From contig MNCI01003851.1 in NCBI GenBank assembly GCA_015680685.1, forward strand, positions 762,187 through 826,186: a stretch of 64,000 nt of DNA, written 5' to 3'. This stretch comes from Gnetum montanum. Its lineage: Eukaryota; Streptophyta; Gnetopsida; Gnetales; Gnetaceae. Both the position numbers and the translations under genes were made by a program. Every line of letters begins with the position of its first letter. The stretch's first letter is position 1. The notes beneath the pieces are model-generated. The model worked only from the letters and a program-made list of their open reading frames with translations, did not search any database and was not told where the DNA came from. Shown in pieces: positions 35,666 through 48,560 of the stretch.

Positions 35666-36599
35666 TTCTCTTTATGTTCTATAGAGAGTGTGAACTAATG
35701 CTACTTGTAGCTTCTCATAGTTCATGTACTAAAGTCTTCTAGAAGATATTGTGCCTGCTAGTGGGTGTAGATTTCAAGCAATTTTGGCCTTTCAAAAGGT
35801 CAATATGCCTTTTGGTTACTCTCATTTGCTCAAACTTTTTCAAATTCAAGATAGTGCTACCTATAGTCCCTCATAACTATTCCAATAAATATGATTTGCA
35901 TTGTTATAGGTGAATCGCAATTATATGTGACACACATAAGGTCACATCATGCAATATGAGGTAAAAAATAAAAGCCACATAAAACAATTTACCATCTCAT
36001 TTTTTGGATTTCTTTAGCAACTTAGAGGACATTGAGCATGGCAAGGAAGTGAAGAACATTACATGAGTAATGACATTAACATTGAAGGCCAATATTGCTA
36101 TGCCAAACAAATTGTACTCTGTGTAAGTCTTTTATAATAGTGATTACTAAAAAGACACATTAATTATCCTCATTTCAATAAACTTATATTGCATAAGTGA
36201 TGAAGATGGTATCTCAAATATAGATATGTTGGATTTTTACTATGTAAAAGCTTTGAAGAATCCAAGGAAGACAAGAGCATGCTAGTTTGTAGAAAACTAC
36301 ATGGTAGCAAGAAATAAAAAATCCCCCAGTAGGGCATGTGTTAAAAGATGATATTCAATGATCTTATTTCTATGACAATGCATTTTCTTGGATATATAGA
36401 ACAAGAGTAGATGATTTTATTAAGGGAAAATAGAAGAATGAGATTTTTCCTTGCAAATTTTTCTAGAGAACTAAAATATAATAGAAATGGACAAAGTAGA
36501 CTCACTCATAAGCAAACCATTATATAAGTTGCATAACGTAAGTTACCCACTACTATTTTTTATTTATCTAATAATGTATTATAATACAAAGATACACAA

Positions 36600-38950
36600 T
36601 TTAGAAGACTAAAACCCCTATTGAATATGTTTTCTTATTAGTTATCATTGCCAATATGGACTAAATGTTACTACAAGGATAGCACCCAAAGAAGGTAGAG
36701 AAAGAAATAAGACTAGAAGAAAGGCATGTTGTCAATGTCATTTCATAGTTTGCTATATGAGAGGAGCTGATAATGTTACATGTATTATATATAAAGAAAT
36801 AAATCATATTGACAAATCAGGAGCTTATATTCATGGCTTTCGCAAGCCCATGATAGATAAAAGAAACTCACAATCCATACACATTTCTACTAAGGTGCAT
36901 AGTATGTTTATGGAAAGAGGGATTATCAATAGACCTCATCTATGAGAATTGTATCAAATATCTTTTTGAGGATAGGAGTTTGGGATATTAAGAAAAATGG
37001 ATAACTTTCTTGTTAAAAAAGGAATCTACAACATTTGCAAAAATGTAACCCATAATTACAAGAAAAGTAAGTATGATAAAATTAGTACTTGGCTTTAGTA
37101 CCAAATGACTAGTGATTTTTTCTTTTACTAATAGGAAGAGAACCAAGAATAAGGTGTCCGATTGATCATCAGGTTGGAATCACATTGGATGCTAAAAAAG
37201 ATGATAGGTCTATCTCAATGTAGTATCCTTGTAATGGATTCCACTTTCAACACTAACTAATATGGTGTTAAGTTTCAATAATGGATGATATTATTCCATT
37301 TTAAAAATTCTTGATGTCATAGTAAAATTATATATTAACTAATTACAAATGTATGGTACCCTTTGTAGTTCCATCTTCATGTGGTGATGGCTTTTGATTC
37401 ATAGTATAATAGACTTCTACTTCCATGGGTGATATCCTCATGTTGCATTGAAACTAATATAAGGGGTTGGCTTTTAGATCTCCATCAAAGAGGAAAGGCT
37501 AAGAAGCCCAATTGGATAGTAAATGCTTTCATGTTAGATGACTCAAAGGAATATATGAATGCAATGAGGTATCATTTAAGGAATTTGAAAACATACTTGA
37601 AATCATGCTACCTTGGTTTGGGATATCATAACATGTGCTAAAATTTGATAATTTATTAGGTGTGTTTTTGGGAGAAAATTGTTTTATGAATTTGGCATGT
37701 TTGGAGGGCATGGAGGAAGAACTTGGAAACCAAATTTAGAGATTCCAATAAAGAAAAGCAATGGGTGATCATCTTAATCATATTATGAATGAATGCAAAA
37801 CTATTGTAGATGTTGTTCTGGAAATAGACAAATTTATTGACAAGTTTCAAGAGAACTTAAAATTCATTAAATACTTAAAATAGTAGTGGTTAAATGAAGA
37901 AAAATTTAGGAATTTTTTATTCCTTACTATCATTACATAAAATTTCATATTCACAATCATATATTTTTTGCCCATTTTTTTATTGCTTATTTTTGTATTT
38001 AATCTTTCATTTATAGTAATGTGGGTTAAAGCATTATGTGATGTTCCCCATGCATAACAACACATAAATAATTTTGTTGAGTCATACCATGGATTTCTGA
38101 AAGGTAATTTTTAAAGAGATATAAGAAACAAGAAATAGTGAAGGACTAATTGGCTTATATGGAACTTGACATAGGTACAACTATATTATTAGCATGATTC
38201 AAGATTTAAAGCTACAGGATATTCTGTAAACATGAAAGATAGAGGTTTCATGGAAAAATGCTTTACAAATATCTAATGTTGATTAAGAAGGGTGAATATG
38301 ATGTGCAAAGTCAAAATAGTTTGATGCTAAATACTTGGTACAATTTTTTAAAGGTATTTTCTTTTAGTATATCTTGTGAGTGTAAATTGTTTTGTCTTTG
38401 TCATTTTTCCAAGCACTCAATGAAAGTTCTTATTAAGTTGAAGGGTCTTACCATTGCATTCAAGTTCTTCAATTAAGATGAGTTTTACGATTTGCATGTT
38501 CCTATGGAAGTAAATTCATTGTAGTCACATCAGGTCCCTAGTAAGGAAGATGCTTCAAAACTTGGAATGACACCATAGACATTAGGATCATTTAACTAGA
38601 GGTCTTTCACCAATTAGGTGGACATGGTGGAAAATACAAAGCAAGATATGAAGGTGGACAAAGGTAAAGAAAATGTACAGTGGGAAACAGAAATTTATAA
38701 GCTCAAAAATAGATTGAAAAAATTCACAAAGATGTTGTCTATAGAGAAGAATAGTATTTTAGAAATAAAAAAAAATAGGTGGAATTATTGAAATAAAAAT
38801 TCCTATTTTAAAGTAACATGGATGGATTGGTGAGTAGAAAATGATTATTTGGTTGGAATAGTCCTACCAAACATACTACCCAAAAGCTTTCTAAGATTAA
38901 CTATGCAAGAAAAATTCTAATGAAGGTGTGGATACTATTTAATTTCTTAT
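36600..38950 (+). pseudogene. MULE transposase relic B (DDE plus SWIM)
   Basis: This is a Mutator-superfamily transposase. Zinc-binding-like region (36720-36945): ACCQCHFIVCYMRGADNVTC, IIYKEINHIDKSGAYIHGF. First catalytic box MDSTFNTN-YGVK (about 37235-37275). Then AFDS-YNR and WVISSCCIETNIRGWLLDLHQ (about 37390-37490). Second catalytic region NAFMLDDSKEYMNAM (37525-37570). WHVWRAWRKNLETKFRD (about 37697-37745) is the region near the third acidic residue. A decayed SWIM-type zinc finger (ISCECKLFCLCHFSKHSMKV, about 38365-38425) and a charged coiled-coil tail (38620-38770) follow. Stops (often TAA/TAG) and frameshifts break it. Confidence 0.8.
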
Positions 38951-38999
38951 CTATGGTTCTTAAAATACTTTACATTATGTTCTTATTCTTTTAACCAAT

Positions 39000-41900
39000 T
39001 TCATTTTTCTTGCAGATTGTAGTTTTGATGGCTAAGAGAATCGTGGATAGTCCTTTGATCTTGTGTCTACCCTAAACTAGTAGCTTAGTTAATGACATGT
39101 TTTTCAATGTATTTTTTGTTTAACATCCTTGGAAAGATAACTATGATTGAAAGATATTATTTATTTTCCATTGATTACTTGACAACATGTTTATTACTCT
39201 CTTTTTTTAGATCAAACAATGCTTTATATAACTTAACTGGATATTGCAAGACTATGTGTTGGATATGTGTTTCCTATTTGTATATTCTTAATATTAATTA
39301 TATTTTGAACAATGATCCCTATATTTATGGTTTTCTTTATTTTAACCGGTGCTCTCTTGAATATATAATTTTTAAAGTACTATGAGAACATGAAAATTCC
39401 ATGTCCTTACAATATTTCTATCAAAATATGTATGAACATGCATCTCATAGTATTATGTAATATTTAATTTTATAAATCTATGCGACTTGCTCACATTTTA
39501 TGAAAAGGTATTATGAGTCCATGTGATTCACATATCTCTACAACTTTATTTTTTATAGAAACCAAGTTAGCATAGTATGCTTCAATGCTAGTCCCACTTT
39601 CCACATTGAGATTACGAGCATTAATAAATACTATGACTTGCATATTGTGATATCTATACATCTAGCAATAAATTACGTGACTAGCATACTTTTAAGAATC
39701 ATGTAATTCACATTTTATTTTGTGATTCACAAATAAATATGCAAATAGCATATTTCAAGTTAAATTTGCAATAATAGAAATAAAATGCGACTTGCAATTT
39801 TCTATAATATTCAAGGTGTAGGCCCTTGCATTGTAGGTTAAAATGAAAAAAAAAATCCAAATGAATTATTGTGACTATAATTTTTACTTTTATCCTCAAA
39901 ATTCACTTTCACTTCAATGCAGAGTGTAGATAGTAGCTGAGAAGCAACATCATAGAAGGCCACAAAGTAGGCTTGCGAAGGTAGCAACACAAGATTTCTA
40001 TTCCAAACATTAAATTTTAGAATTTTGGTCAACAATGACTTGGAGGATAAGTTAAACCACACTATAATTCTAAATTTCTATGCTTGTTCTCATGCTAGGT
40101 CCAACTGTGATAGTCTTTCAAATTTATTGATGGGTATTTTTGATGAAATGGCTAGAATTCCTATCATTAAATTTAGTTTGTCCATGGCTGTATATTGTTT
40201 CTTTTGTGGTTGTAGATTTTACTACACTCAAACTATATATACATGTGCTACTCTATTGATAAAGGACATGGTTATGTTGGTTTATTACTAGTGAGAATAG
40301 TTGTGTTGGTTTATTTTAGTTGTAAGGTGCTAAATAATTGGATTTAAATACTTGGCTAGTTCTAGATTTTAGTTCTAGCCATTTTTGGAATTCAGTTTTA
40401 TCCTATTTTGATTTGAATAATGTAATCTACCTACACTTTTTCATATCACACTTAGAGGATGTGCTTTTAAGAATTATACTTACAATGATTGCAAAATATA
40501 CATATAGTTTTTCTTATTGTGAGATTCTTGGTTATGATTTGGATGAACCCTAATGGTTTAATTTTAGTTAAATGTATATAGTATCTTAATTTCATTTAAA
40601 CCTTAATTTCTTTGCTTTTAGTAGCTAAATCACTAGTCGAAAACCATCTTGGTTTGTTAAACTTTTAGAAATATGAGGATTCAATATTTATTGTTTGAAA
40701 CTTGATATCAAATTCTCTTGTTAGAAGGAGATAAACTATTGTTGGTAAGGCATAGCTCACGTAGTTTAAAGTCAATAGCATGTGGATGTGCAAATTGCAG
40801 GTTCAATTCCATTCAAGAGGTACACTAAGACATGTTAAGGGGCTATCTTATTTGTCTAGGTATATTGGGATATGGGTACCATAAAGATGACTTTAATTCT
40901 TTAATGAGAAAATGGGAAAAATAATCAATTCAATTTTTTCTTTGTAAATAAAGGAATTAGTAATTTTTTAGGGTGATAAATGTATATTAAAGACAACATG
41001 ATCATTGATCTAAAAGTTTGGTGAGAGTATCTAACTTATACAATGGGACTGAACTTCTCAAGATTCTTCTACTTTTATTAGTTTTATAATGCCTAGTTCC
41101 CAACATCTACTTCTTTTTTTGTGTTCTATTGGGAGGGTAGATAAGTATTTGGGTGCACAAGTTTCACTCTGACATCCATGAATACTTCTTAGAGTGTAAG
41201 CATTCGCTGCCGAGCCATTAGGTTATGCTCTTCCTAACTCTTCATAACTAACAAAGTTAAGAAGTTGTAAATTAAGATGAGGAACATACTAATATCATGA
41301 GGGTGGTAATTTTAATGTTTGAATTTTCCTTTTTCAAATACTAGATGATAGTGCAAGGGATCCTAGACCATGTTCCTTGATTGTTCTATAAGATCCAAAG
41401 AAATATCTTATATTCTAAAACATATATTACTAATAAAATCATCTTGTTTAAAAATTAAAGAAAGTAGAGTAATTTGTAGAAGCCAAATTTTTTATTGTTC
41501 TACATGCATGAGATCGCAACACAATGAGATAAGTAGTTGAGAACCATATAGTTGTTATAACATGTTGTACGAACTAAAACATATTTCTTGATTCAAAAGA
41601 CTATTTTTTGCTATTATAATAGGGCATTTGAAAAAGTTAATGTATGTTAAGTATAGTGTATGTGACATGCTTTAATCTCTGTTATCACTAACATCACATA
41701 GTGAGGTAATAGAAATGTTGTGCCTAACTAAATGAGAAAAACAAGATATCATGATAATGCACTTATAAGATTTGACTAGGCTTATCTTTGTGCCATTTCT
41801 TTAGCATTAACAAGTACAAGAAGTAGCAGTGCCTCACTAATAGATCAGATTTAGATTACTAGAAAAACATGAATATTTTTTCCTCTATGCTTTTTAAAGA

Positions 41901-42170
41901 AATATTACTTTTAAAATGATTAGTCCTATGAGAATAGGTAATAAATTTTTGTAATGGTTAACCTTGAAATTGTAACATGGTATGATCAAACACGAAGAGG
42001 GGATGTGATTTTGGCAATCCCTAATCTTCAAAATGTAATTGTATAATAAAGCGATATTGTTGTCAAGTCATAGGTAATATAACAATTAAACATTTTGGAA
42101 ATTTTCTATCTTTAATTATTATTGGCCAAAAATGATTTAATTGTTAACAGTTGTGCTATAATATGTTTAT
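39000..42170. other. No recognisable gene
   Basis: AT-rich sequence. The part at 39400-39850 has several GTGATTCACAT, GTGACTAGCATACTT and GCGACTTGC words like those of the MULE arms. Short open frames (39092-39385, 40025-40291, 40338-40553) match no family I know. Confidence 0.45.
40741..40826 (+). other. tRNA-like pol III promoter pair, possible SINE head
   Basis: TAGCTCACGTAG (about 40751) resembles an A box and GGTTCAATTCC (40800-40810) is a good B box (GGTTCRANNCC), at a tRNA-like distance. The sequence does not fold into a convincing tRNA by eye and lacks a CCA-ready acceptor end. A tRNA-derived SINE relic is the likeliest reading, but no matching target duplications were found. Confidence 0.3.
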
Positions 42171-42179
42171 GTGTTCTCA

Positions 42180-43620
42180 AAGACAAGCATCATCATAAAC
42201 ATCACAAGCAGATACCAAGAGGAGATTTGGTAGAGTGCAGGAGGTATAAGAGAAAGGACAATCATAGGGAAGATATCACATAGGCTCTCAGGCTATTACA
42301 TGGAATAATGCTAAAGAGTAGGAGGAATATCAGCATGCATAGAAAAGATTAGCATGGATGAGTAGCAATGAAGGGAGCTGAAACTCAGATCAACCTTGTT
42401 GCAAAGTTCAAGGCACTTTTAATGCTTGATGTAGCTTGTTTGACCAAATATGTTTAACAAACTTGTTAAAAAGCATCTTGAATTCATCATCACTCGAGGT
42501 CCTAATTATTATGAGGAGGAGGCATGCTCGTTTTCTGTGGCATATCATCAAGGATCACTTGTTTCAAAGATGGTCAAGATTGGTGACTCTATATATATAA
42601 TAATGAAGTAGATGTTGGGATAGGTACTTAACATGTCAGTTGGTCCATAGAGGGAGTATTTTAGGACTACTACTTTAGAGATAAAAACATAGTTGTTGAG
42701 AAAGATGCCTAAAATGAAGCCTAATGAGATAAGATGGCCTTATAGGAACTTCACCCCACAATAGAGAGTTCTTATCATGAAAATTCACACAAACCTCCTA
42801 GATATTATGCATCATAGTCATGGAATGTCCTTTGCCTTGGTGGTCTTGCTAGATTTAGAGGGGAAATGATCAATAAATTATCCCCACATTATAATTAGGA
42901 GAATGAAGATTCATTAGTAGAGATGTTGTTGTAGTGCCCTTTCCATTAGCTGTATCTACTCTTTTTAGGCATTGGAAAATCCCTGAACTTGAGGGGAATG
43001 ATAGAGAAGTGCAAGTTTTTGGTGAGGAGTAGTTGCCAAATTTAGGACATGAATTCTACACCTAGTGTGTCCCTAGGATATGACTTAATGATCTTCATTG
43101 GCTTCTAAACACACATATCCCAGAAGATGCAAAAAGGTTGGTTGGAATGCGTTTTATGGGTAGAATAATCAGATGCAAGTTTCTCGTATCCATCTTGACC
43201 AACAATTTGGAGATGGTGCAATGCTTTTTACATAATTTGATGTAATGTAGGATAGGTTGATTACCTACATGGATGCCATGAAGTTAGAGATGCATTACCA
43301 TTTCATACAGATGGAGAGGAGGTTTGCCTCCCTATCTGTGAATGTTCAAATAGTAGGTAAACACTTGTTTGAACATTTGTAGTCATTGCAAGGGTCCTTT
43401 GGTTCAGTGGTAATGGAGGAATTTCCTAACCTTATGTTCATTAGGATGGACACTTTTCTCCATGACTTAGAGTTAGGACAATCAAGAATAGTTAGGATGA
43501 AGGACCAATGAGTCACTAAGGTTGATGATACTATCATAGAGATAAATTTCATGTAGATTGATGCTTCGAATGAAGTTCAAGATAACAACGTAGTAGTATC
43601 TTGCTAGAAAATTACATCTA
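42180..43620 (+). pseudogene. Retroelement-like ORF relic, family not recognised
   Basis: Broken plus-strand frames show protein-like stretches over 1.4 kb: RRRHARFLWHIIKDHLFQRW (about 42515-42575), NMSVGPxREYFRTTTLEIKT, FTPQxRVLIMKIHTNLLDIM (about 42750-42815), PEDAKRLVGMRFMGRIIRCK (about 43120-43180), then EEFPNLMFIRMDTFLHDLEL (about 43415-43470). Most stops are TAG/TAA where Gln is plausible. I cannot name the family. It may be the upstream half of the ORF whose coiled-coil end lies at 48560-49770, separated by MULE sequence, but this is inference. Confidence 0.4.
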
Positions 43621-44559
43621 TGTATATGTATATAGTCATAGTTGACTTGGACATTTCTTTTATGTTGACATTTTTGTGCATACATGGTCTCTTATTGGCA
43701 CTTTCTTCATAATCAATACCATGATCAGATGCATGATTTTTGTGTTAAATATTGTTGATTAATAAGGTCATTTAAGGGTAAATTCACATGTTCATTGAAG
43801 TTTCTCTCTATAATATTACTAATATACTACAAATAATTAACAAGACCTAACTAAAAATGTTAATGATAAGTCAAAGAATGGTTACATCATTTAACCTTCA
43901 ATCCTCGAAATACATCATATGAAGATACTACATGATATAGATTATTTGTAATATGTTAATTATTAAGAAGATCACAAACAAAAGATATTTACATAGGCAT
44001 AAAACAACACAAAGCTATGTTCACTACTACTCACATGCTCTCACACTCTCTAAAATTTAAACTATGAGTGACATGTGAATCACAGTTCATTCTTGGACTT
44101 TTAAAAAAGAATAGTGCTAGTGCACTACAAGAATGAATTCCCTAGTGGTTGAAATCCCAAACTAAGTTTAAAATAGTGCTAGAAACATGTAGATCATATT
44201 TATCTTGCCATTTGAAATATTAAAGTATTATAATGCATTGCAAAACACATGTAATTGTAGTGCAAAAAATAGTGTGACATCATGCAAACTATCTATTCTC
44301 TTAGTCTTCAAATCTTCATCCATGATACCACTACAACTCACATCCTACTTGTAGTGTGACATAGAAATTGAGGAATAAACAATGCTAAATTACTACAAAT
44401 TGGAATATGATTACATTATGAAATTTAGAAGAAATTTCAAGGAGATGCAACACTGTGAGATGTAAGTGTCTTGCAGTCTTCAAAATTTGGGACTACTAGT
44501 TGCACTGCCTTGTAATTTAGGTGGTACTTTCTACTAGATGATCTTATGCATTTTGGAAA

Positions 44560-46340
44560 TATAAAACTCAAAGAAGATATTCCCTAGTATAATTTATAGT
44601 AGCCTATTGAATTATCTTTAGTCCTCTAGTAGCCTCAATGTCTAAGCAATTGTTCCCTTTTGGAAGGTTTAAATGACTTCCAGTTGGGATTGCTACAAGA
44701 TGCTACTCATACTACCTCACAGTTTAGGTGTTACTTGATACCAGATGATCTTCAAACTTATAGAAGACCCTCTACCTAATGGTAGCCTCAAACTACAAGA
44801 AGTTGTTGCCTTCTTGAAGTTCTAAGTGCCTTTCAGTAGGGAATGCAGGAGGGTGCTAGTTACACTTTCTCATTGTTTACGTAAAGCTTATTGCTAGATG
44901 ATCCTATACCTTTTAGTAGCCTCAAACTCCAAGTAGTTGTTCCATTCTAGAAGGTCTAAGTACCTTTTGGTATGGAATGAAGGAGGGTGCTAGTAGCACT
45001 TTCTCACAATTTACCTAGACCTTGCTATTGAATGATCCTATACATTCTAGAAGCCACAATCTTGAAGTAATTATTCCCAACTAGAAGGGTTGAATGCCTT
45101 CTAGATGATCTTCAATCTTCTAAAAGATCCTTGATCTTCCTATAGCCTCAAACTCTTAGCATTTTCTCCCTTTTAGAACATCTAAGTACCTTCTGATTAG
45201 GTCTATGGGAGGATGCCACTTGTAATGCCTCATAGTATACCTAAATGTGGCTACTCGATGACCCTCTACCTTCTAGAAGCCACAAACTTGGAACTATTAT
45301 TTACTACTTTAAGGATCTAAATGTCTTTTAGATGATCTTCAGCCTTTCAAGAGACTCTATACCATCTGGTAGCCTCAAAATCCAAGAAATTATTCCCTTT
45401 CAAAAGGTTTATGTGCTTTCCTATTAGGACTATAGGAGGCTACTAGTCGTACTACCTTGTGTTTTACATGGTACTTACTACTGGATAATCTTCTACCATC
45501 TAGAACCCACAAACTTGAAACAATTATCTTCTAGTAGAAAGTGTAAATGTCTTTTGTATGATATTTAGCCTTCTAGAAGATCCTCTACATTTTTGTAGCC
45601 TCAAACTCCAAGAAATTATTCTCTACTAAAATGTTTGAATGCATTTCAATTGGGATTGTGAAAGGGTGTTACTTGTAGTTTACCTAGACATTACTACCAG
45701 ATGACCCTCTACTTTCTAGAAGCTAGAAACTTAGAGCAATTATTTCCTATCAGAAGGTTTGAATTCCTTTTGGAATATCTTCTATCTTTCGATAGCTTTA
45801 AACTATAAGTAATGTTTCTTTCCTAGAGGGTTTATGTGCCTTCTGATAGGGACTACATGAGGGTGCTAGTTACATGGTCTTACAGTTTACATGGTACTTA
45901 CTATTGGATGACCCTTTGCCTTTCAATAGCCTGAAACTCAAAGTAATTATTCCCTTTTGAAATGTTTTCATACATTCTAGTTTGGACTATGGGAGGGTGC
46001 TAGTCGCACTACCTCACATTTTACATGGCACTTGCTATTAGATGACCTTCTATCATCCAGAAGATCCTTTACCTTCTGGTAGCCTTAAACTCTAAGCAAT
46101 TGTTCCCTACTAGAAGGTTTGCATACCTTCTAGTTGGAATTGTGGAGGATGTTAGTCACATTGCCTTGTAGTTTACCTAGACCTTGCTGCCAAATGATCC
46201 TCTGCTTTCTAGAAATCATAAACTCTAAGCAACTATTCCCTACTAGTAGGCTTGGTAGCCTTCATGTTGGAACTATGGGAGGCTACTAGTCATACTTCCT
46301 TGTAGTTTTTTTTAGACCTTGGGTTTGGTTGAACCTCTAC
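44560..46340 (-). repeat. Inverted counterpart of the 33.0-34.9 kb array
   Basis: On the minus strand the same core phrases appear: GTGCGACTAGCACCCTCC, AAGGTAGAGGGTCATC, AATAATTGCTTGGAGTTTGAGG and AGGTCTAGGTAAACT. At least eight core occurrences are visible (near 44705, 44855, 44985, 45215, 45440, 45670, 45865, 46000, 46150, 46280), with irregular spacing of 130-230 bp. Preceding sequence (44000-44500) has related subterminal words. Confidence 0.88.
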
Positions 46341-47180
46341 CATTTGGAAGCCACAAAGTTAAAAATAGTGCAACAAAGTAAAAATCACATTCCCCATGTA
46401 ACCTAAATACTAGAAAATAGTGCATCAAATTGCAATTTTCATTCCCTTCCCAACTTGAAATAGAAACATGTAGAACATAGCATATCAAATTGCAACTCAC
46501 ATGTCTTTAGACCCTAGAAATAGTGTAATTTACTACAAGATGCATATCTTCATAGTCTCTTTTCATTAGCTACAAGAACATGCATATTACATTTTGTTTT
46601 AAAATTGTGATGACATGTGACATGCATGGTTTTACAACCCCTAGGTGTGACAGCCTATGTGTTACATGTCATCATAATACATATAGGGTTCAATGAAAAT
46701 TACAGGTTAGCAAAAATTAATGAAAACTTTGAGAATTGAAATTGGAAAAGAAAAAAAATTTCAAGAGAATCATTATGAGTATGAGACTTGTGTTAACATA
46801 TGAGGAATAATTGAGGATGAGTTATGAGAGACCAAAAATGCTATAATAATTAATAATTTAATATATATAGAATATCAAATAGCCCACATAAATAGAAAAA
46901 ATTATAGACAATATATTATGGATTCTTTTACAAAATTGAAAAAGATATCCATTACAACCAAAATGCATCATAGATTGATTTAAAAAATCATAAAAGAGAT
47001 GCATTACAACTCAATACCATAAAAAAAATGGAATGCATCATGTAAAATGACCATAATTAGATTTAGTTACATCACAAAATATAATTATACCATGTTTATT
47101 ATAGTTATCATTAAGCATATGCCACAAATACATGTTTCTCCAAACTTGATAAACTTCTAGAGAATTTAGAATTTCCTATA
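46341..47180. other. Array-edge and AT-rich spacer
   Basis: 46360-46560 contains two or three imperfect copies of a phrase like AATAGTGCATCAAATTGCAA(T/C)TxxCATTCCC. 46600-46700 is the possible MULE B terminus. The remainder is AT-rich with no gene. Confidence 0.45.
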
Positions 47181-48560
47181 TCATGGATTTCCAATACACT
47201 AAAACTGAATTAGTAGTAAAATCTAACTCTATTGAATACCAAGTGATGCATATAGATTAATGTATATATTTTATTTTCATATCCATTTTCTTATTTCATA
47301 AGACCTTTAATTATAATTACATTCCATTTTGTAGCTACTTTTTTCATCTTTCTCTTGAGTTCCATGACATCAATCTTCTATCTACTGTAAGATGTTATGA
47401 AGAAGGCATTGAATCATGCACCAAAATTTTATATGTTAGTATGTCAACAATAACAAGAACCCAATACTCACTAGTGTTCAAAAGAAGACAAAAGAATGTA
47501 TTTATGGATTGTAAAAACTCATCCCAACACATTTTATCTTTATGCTCTTTAAAAAAATCTATTTCTACAACAAAAGCATCAACTTCTTATTCAACCAACA
47601 TACCACTTTCAACATTTAGGATATCTCTTTTTCTACCTTTCTTTGATCAATGTCTTGACTAGTTCATCTAAGACACTTACATCTTACTCTCGAAGGACTT
47701 CGCATAACTTTGAAACATACTATTGAAGATGAAATATTTTGCATTCTGAAATTTATGATAGCCATAAAGTGACTTCTGAAGTTCCTTCAAGTTCATGATG
47801 TAGACATCTATGATTTCATTGCATAGCCATTCGTTCCACCCATTTTTATATAAACTCCTAAAAGACAATCCTATGGTAACATATGGAATAAATGATGTCC
47901 TCATAATCTCATTTTTGTCAAGGATATGACAGATAAGCAATTGCATCAATCTATCAATTGTTACACTATCATCAATTGGTGCTTTCCAATCAACATTAAC
48001 ATTAAGTACAAAATGGAAAAATAAGATAATAAGATCAACATTAACATGATAGTTTCATACATATACTAAGATAATAGTGTGAGAAACAAATCAAAAATTT
48101 AAATTTCTAAGCATGACATATGCAACAATAATATCAAGTTTAGTTATCTTTTGGTTTCTACAAATTCTTCATCTTATGGATTTTTTGTTCTTTGTTATGT
48201 TTAACAGAAACAAATAATCTCCTAGTTGCTTTGGGTGTTCCCATATCATTCAAATATATTACACACATTTACATTAAGGAAATTAAAAGAGGAGCTTCCA
48301 AAATTAATAAATATTTAAAGAAATATAAAAAATGAACAACATCATAGCATTATTAATGTCTTCTTTGATGTTGCTTCTACCAGGGTGAATGTTTTTGGAT
48401 ACCAATGCATTCTTTAGCATGCTTATTTCTGTATTTAGTGCTAAAATTTCATCACCTATTTTCTAATTTTGAATAATAAGCTTGTCCATGAATTTATTTT
48501 CATTAGCCACACATTTCACTATTTTTGCCTTCAATGCATTGTGCTTGTGCTTGGCTGCTG
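47180..48560 (-). pseudogene. Coiled-coil plus Ulp1-like (C48) protease relic
   Basis: This is the minus-strand copy of the gene at 3150-9480. Right to left: coiled coil with IVKCVANENKFMDKLIIQN and ILALNTEISMLKNAL (48550-48380); a short exon with GTPKATRRLFVSVKHN (about 48250-48200); then the protease domain (47990-47190) with PIDDSVTIDRLMQLLICHIL, the WLCNEIIDVYI motif (47829-47797), and YFIFNSMFQSYAK. The His-Trp site reads EYWVLV (47469-47461), the Asp site VHDSMPSS (47421-47398), and the Gln/Cys site has a stop and ENGYEN (47290-47270), with Cys replaced. His, Gln and Cys of the catalytic set are therefore all lost. No insertion interrupts this copy. Confidence 0.72.

Larger units (their letters stand above)
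33000..46700 (+). mobile_element. MULE B candidate with long array-type terminal arms
   Basis: Composite call. The array at 33000-34900 and its inverted counterpart at 44560-46340 flank a MULE transposase relic (36600-38950), the geometry expected of Mutator terminal inverted repeats. Sequence near 46650 (CCTAGGTGTGACAGCCTATGTG) resembles the right end of the 3133-10780 element. The interior also holds unrelated material (40-43.7 kb), so the 13.7-kb span includes later insertions. No 9-bp target-site duplication was established. Confidence 0.45.

Noticed and set aside
41139-41260. Minus-strand tRNA-like word AATGGCTCGGCAGCGAATGC as a second SINE
   Set aside because: An A-box-like word is present but no B box follows at the right distance.
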